Made by a program: the position numbers and the translations under genes. Of a DNA stretch of 25,026 nt, positions 22,649-25,026 are shown one piece after another (position 1 is the first letter of the stretch; each line of letters begins with the position of its first letter). The notes beneath the pieces are model-generated. The model did not search any database and had not been told where the DNA came from. It was given only the letters and a program-made list of their open reading frames with translations. The stretch is from Chitinophagaceae bacterium (GTDB taxonomy: Bacteria; Bacteroidota; Bacteroidia; Chitinophagales; Chitinophagaceae), in the NCBI GenBank assembly GCA_947483345.1, contig CANKNL010000012.1:1-25026 (forward strand), written 5' to 3'.

Positions 22649-25026
22649 ATGAAATACCTTTGGTGCATCAGTATGCATCATCATACACAAACAGAATACC
22701 CAAATCAAAAACATATTTTTTTGAATACTTTTAAATTCAGCATACCATTTCTTATATCATTATTATTAACAACGGTATCCTTTGCACAACCCATTTCATT
22801 TTCCGGAACTGTAATTGACGGACATACCAAAGAACCGGTCAGTTTTGCTTCGGTATATTTTGCCCGCTCGGGTGTGGGTAAAACAACGGACAGTGCCGGG
22901 CAGTTTTCTTTTGCCTTAAACAATTTTAAAGATGATACTTTAAAAGTAAGTTTCATTGGCTTTGAGATTTATAAAATTCCCATCACCCATTTACAAAACA
23001 ATAAATCACTAAACATACAGCTGGAAAGAGGTAGCGCTAAAGGCGAAGTGGTGATCAAAGCCAAATGGAACCGGGGGCTTTTTTTATGGAAAAAAATAAT
23101 GAGCAAAAAGAAACAGTACAACCGCTACGATCTGGGCAACTTCAGTTACGAAGCGTATAATAAACTGGAAATTGACATTAAAAATTTCAATGCCAATAAA
23201 GCCAAAAAGAATTTTTTATTAAAAAACTTTTCCTTCATTTTTGATAATATGGACAGCACATCAGAAGCGGCTCCGTTCTTACCAGCCTATTTGATTGAAA
23301 GTCTCAGCGATTATGCTTATCAGAACAATCCGAAAAAATTTTACGAAAACATTAAAGCCAGTCAGACCAAAGGTTTTAACAATGAAAGCTTCAGTAAGTT
23401 ATTGGGTGTAATGAATCAAAATGTAAGCATCTACAGCAATTTTGTAAATGTAATGGACAAGGATTTTATAAGTCCGTTTAATGATAACGCAGATGCTTAT
23501 TATATTTTTACAGTGCCTGATACGCAGGTAGTCAATGGCGCTAAGCAATATCATTTTGTTTTCAGGCCAAAGCATACCGGGCAAAATACATTTGAAGGCG
23601 ATGCCTGGGTAACTGAAAAAACTTTCCAGATCAGAAAAATATCGATGTACCTGGGTAAAGATGCCAACATTAATTTTATTGACCGCATCAGTGTTTTTCA
23701 GGAATACATTCCCATCAACGATACGGTTATATTTTTAAACCGCGATAAATTCTTTGCCGATTTTAGGGTATTGGGTAAAAATTCACTGACGCTCATAGGC
23801 CGCAAGACAACATCTTATAAAGACATTGCCATTAACAGCGATTCATTAACGGCCACTTTTAAAGATCAGCATATTGAAGAATTGGTAAAAACAGAAAAAT
23901 CGGTTATACAAAATGCAGATTCAACATGGAATAATCTGCGGCACGATACCTTATCGAAAAATGAAAAAGCCATTTACACCACCATTGATAAGCTGATGGA
24001 GATGCCAAAATTTCAAAAATTGCAGACGAATTTAAAATTTTTGGTTGGGGGTTATCGAAATATCGGAAAGCTGGAAATTGGCCCCTGGTTTAACTGGGTC
24101 AGTGCCGATACGGTTCAGGGTACAAGGTTTAGGTTTGATTTGGGCACCAATAAAAAATTATTTAAGAATGTTTACCTGCATGGATACCTGGCCTATGGAT
24201 TAAGGGACCGGAAATTTAAAGGACAGGCAGAAGCATTCTGGATTGTACAAAGGGAACCCAGGCGAACCCGGTTACACCTGTCCTATCAAAACGATGTAGA
24301 TAATGGCATCAACCAGGTTGGAGAAGTGAGCCAGGATAATATTTTTTCGCTGGCCATCAGAAAGCCCGGCACCAACAGAAAATTTATCAATGTAAATGAT
24401 GTAAGGTTTGAAGTTTTTAATGAACTGGGCAAAGGATTTTCTACAGAATTATTTGTATCGCACAGGCGTTATACGCCATTACTAAACCTGCCCCCCTTAT
24501 CCATTTATAAGGTTAATTCCGGTACAGCGCTTACCAATTTTGAACTGGCTTTAAAATTACGTTTTGCCTACCTGGAAAGGTTTATTGAAACAGATTATAA
24601 CCGTTTTTCCCTGGGTACAAAATATCCCATTGTTGAGTTGTTATTTGCTAAAGGGATTGCGGGTGTATTTAACAGTGCTTACAACTACAGTAAGTATTCG
24701 CTTTTAATAAAAGATGTGATGAAAATTTCGCCCTATGGCACCCTTTATTATAGAGTTTATGCTGGTAAAATAAATGGCGCCATGCCTTTCACCAACCTGG
24801 AGAATCACCCGGGCAATGATCTTTTTTATTATAACCCGTATGCTTTTAACCTGATGAACAGGTTTGAATATTTAAGTGATACTTATGCCGGCGTTAATAT
24901 TGAGCATAATATAGGATCGGGGCTTTTTCGTTTTATCCCGCTTACCCGTAAATTAAAGTGGCGGCAGTTTTGGACGGCCAAAAGCCTTTGGGGTTCTTTA
25001 AGTGATAACAATGAGGCCCTCAATTA
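22649..25026 (+). CDS. DUF5686 outer-membrane protein with carboxypeptidase-regulatory-like domain (partial)
   Basis: Open to the window edge (792 codons seen, no stop). A signal peptide is visible as NTFKFSIPFLISLLLTTVSFA, then Gln-Pro. Next comes a CarboxypepD_reg-like beta-sandwich (ISFSGTVIDGHTKEPVSFAS to about residue 115). After a basic linker, the DUF5686 region follows (NRYDLGNFSYEAYNKLEIDI, YYIFTVPDTQVVNG, then many beta-strand repeats ending in aromatic residues), consistent with an outer-membrane barrel. The start is uncertain. ATG 22649 and ATG 22673 put 24 or 16 polar residues before the signal peptide, whereas a TTG at 22721 would begin exactly at it. These proteins are common in Bacteroidota; their function is unknown, though the barrel and domain order recall TonB-dependent transporters without the plug. 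Confidence 0.85.
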   Translation, partial: MKYLWCISMHHHTQTEYPNQKHIFLNTFKFSIPFLISLLLTTVSFAQPISFSGTVIDGHTKEPVSFASVYFARSGVGKTTDSAGQFSFALNNFKDDTLKVSFIGFEIYKIPITHLQNNKSLNIQLERGSAKGEVVIKAKWNRGLFLWKKIMSKKKQYNRYDLGNFSYEAYNKLEIDIKNFNANKAKKNFLLKNFSFIFDNMDSTSEAAPFLPAYLIESLSDYAYQNNPKKFYENIKASQTKGFNNESFSKLLGVMNQNVSIYSNFVNVMDKDFISPFNDNADAYYIFTVPDTQVVNGAKQYHFVFRPKHTGQNTFEGDAWVTEKTFQIRKISMYLGKDANINFIDRISVFQEYIPINDTVIFLNRDKFFADFRVLGKNSLTLIGRKTTSYKDIAINSDSLTATFKDQHIEELVKTEKSVIQNADSTWNNLRHDTLSKNEKAIYTTIDKLMEMPKFQKLQTNLKFLVGGYRNIGKLEIGPWFNWVSADTVQGTRFRFDLGTNKKLFKNVYLHGYLAYGLRDRKFKGQAEAFWIVQREPRRTRLHLSYQNDVDNGINQVGEVSQDNIFSLAIRKPGTNRKFINVNDVRFEVFNELGKGFSTELFVSHRRYTPLLNLPPLSIYKVNSGTALTNFELALKLRFAYLERFIETDYNRFSLGTKYPIVELLFAKGIAGVFNSAYNYSKYSLLIKDVMKISPYGTLYYRVYAGKINGAMPFTNLENHPGNDLFYYNPYAFNLMNRFEYLSDTYAGVNIEHNIGSGLFRFIPLTRKLKWRQFWTAKSLWGSLSDNNEALN

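Overview
The window looks like chromosomal DNA from a member of the Bacteroidota, most likely the Chitinophagaceae or a close relative. The evidence is PorX (a type IX secretion regulator), a DUF5686 outer-membrane protein, a Bacteroidota-style trigger factor, promoter boxes of the TAnnTTTG type, weak Shine-Dalgarno sites and A+T-rich spacers. I assigned the taxon from gene content only.

Layout. 1-7439 is mostly core genes: the end of an RNase G/E gene (+), a small XRE regulator and its membrane-protein partner (-), trigger factor (-), tRNA-Leu(UAG) (-), the bifunctional (p)ppGpp enzyme Rel (+), a 58-residue conserved small protein (+), an acyl-CoA dehydrogenase (-) and a ComEA-like helix-hairpin-helix membrane protein (-). 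17108-25026 is again core: an MBL-fold hydrolase, a 90-residue hypothetical and porX (all -), then an HD phosphohydrolase, lpxD and a DUF5686 protein that runs off the end (all +).

Between them, 7540-17107 is an accessory island read on the minus strand. In transcription order it holds: a VKOR-DsbA disulfide-forming protein split by an apparent one-base frameshift (16473-14879); a duplicated 82/83-base block; a double-glycine-leader peptide with six Cys (14776-14579); a strong terminator; a TlpA-like thioredoxin (14513-13401); the second copy of the block; a second six-Cys double-glycine peptide (13296-13120), which is short and easily missed; a hairpin; a second TlpA-like protein (13029-11659); a C39-peptidase ABC exporter (11589-9364); an HlyD-type adaptor (9345-8053); and a terminator. 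Gene-free stretches with odd sequence, one with a 23-base near-perfect inverted repeat, flank the island on both sides.

Working model (inference): the two precursors are made from paired regulatory blocks, their leaders are cut after Gly-Gly and they are exported by the C39 ABC/HlyD pair. Their six cysteines are oxidised and shuffled into disulfides by the VKOR-DsbA protein and the TlpA-like proteins. No lanthionine synthetase, radical SAM enzyme or recognisable immunity gene is present, so this looks like a disulfide-rich secreted peptide system rather than a classical modified RiPP. The near-identical leaders and upstream blocks, set against unrelated core peptides, are the most striking pattern in the window.
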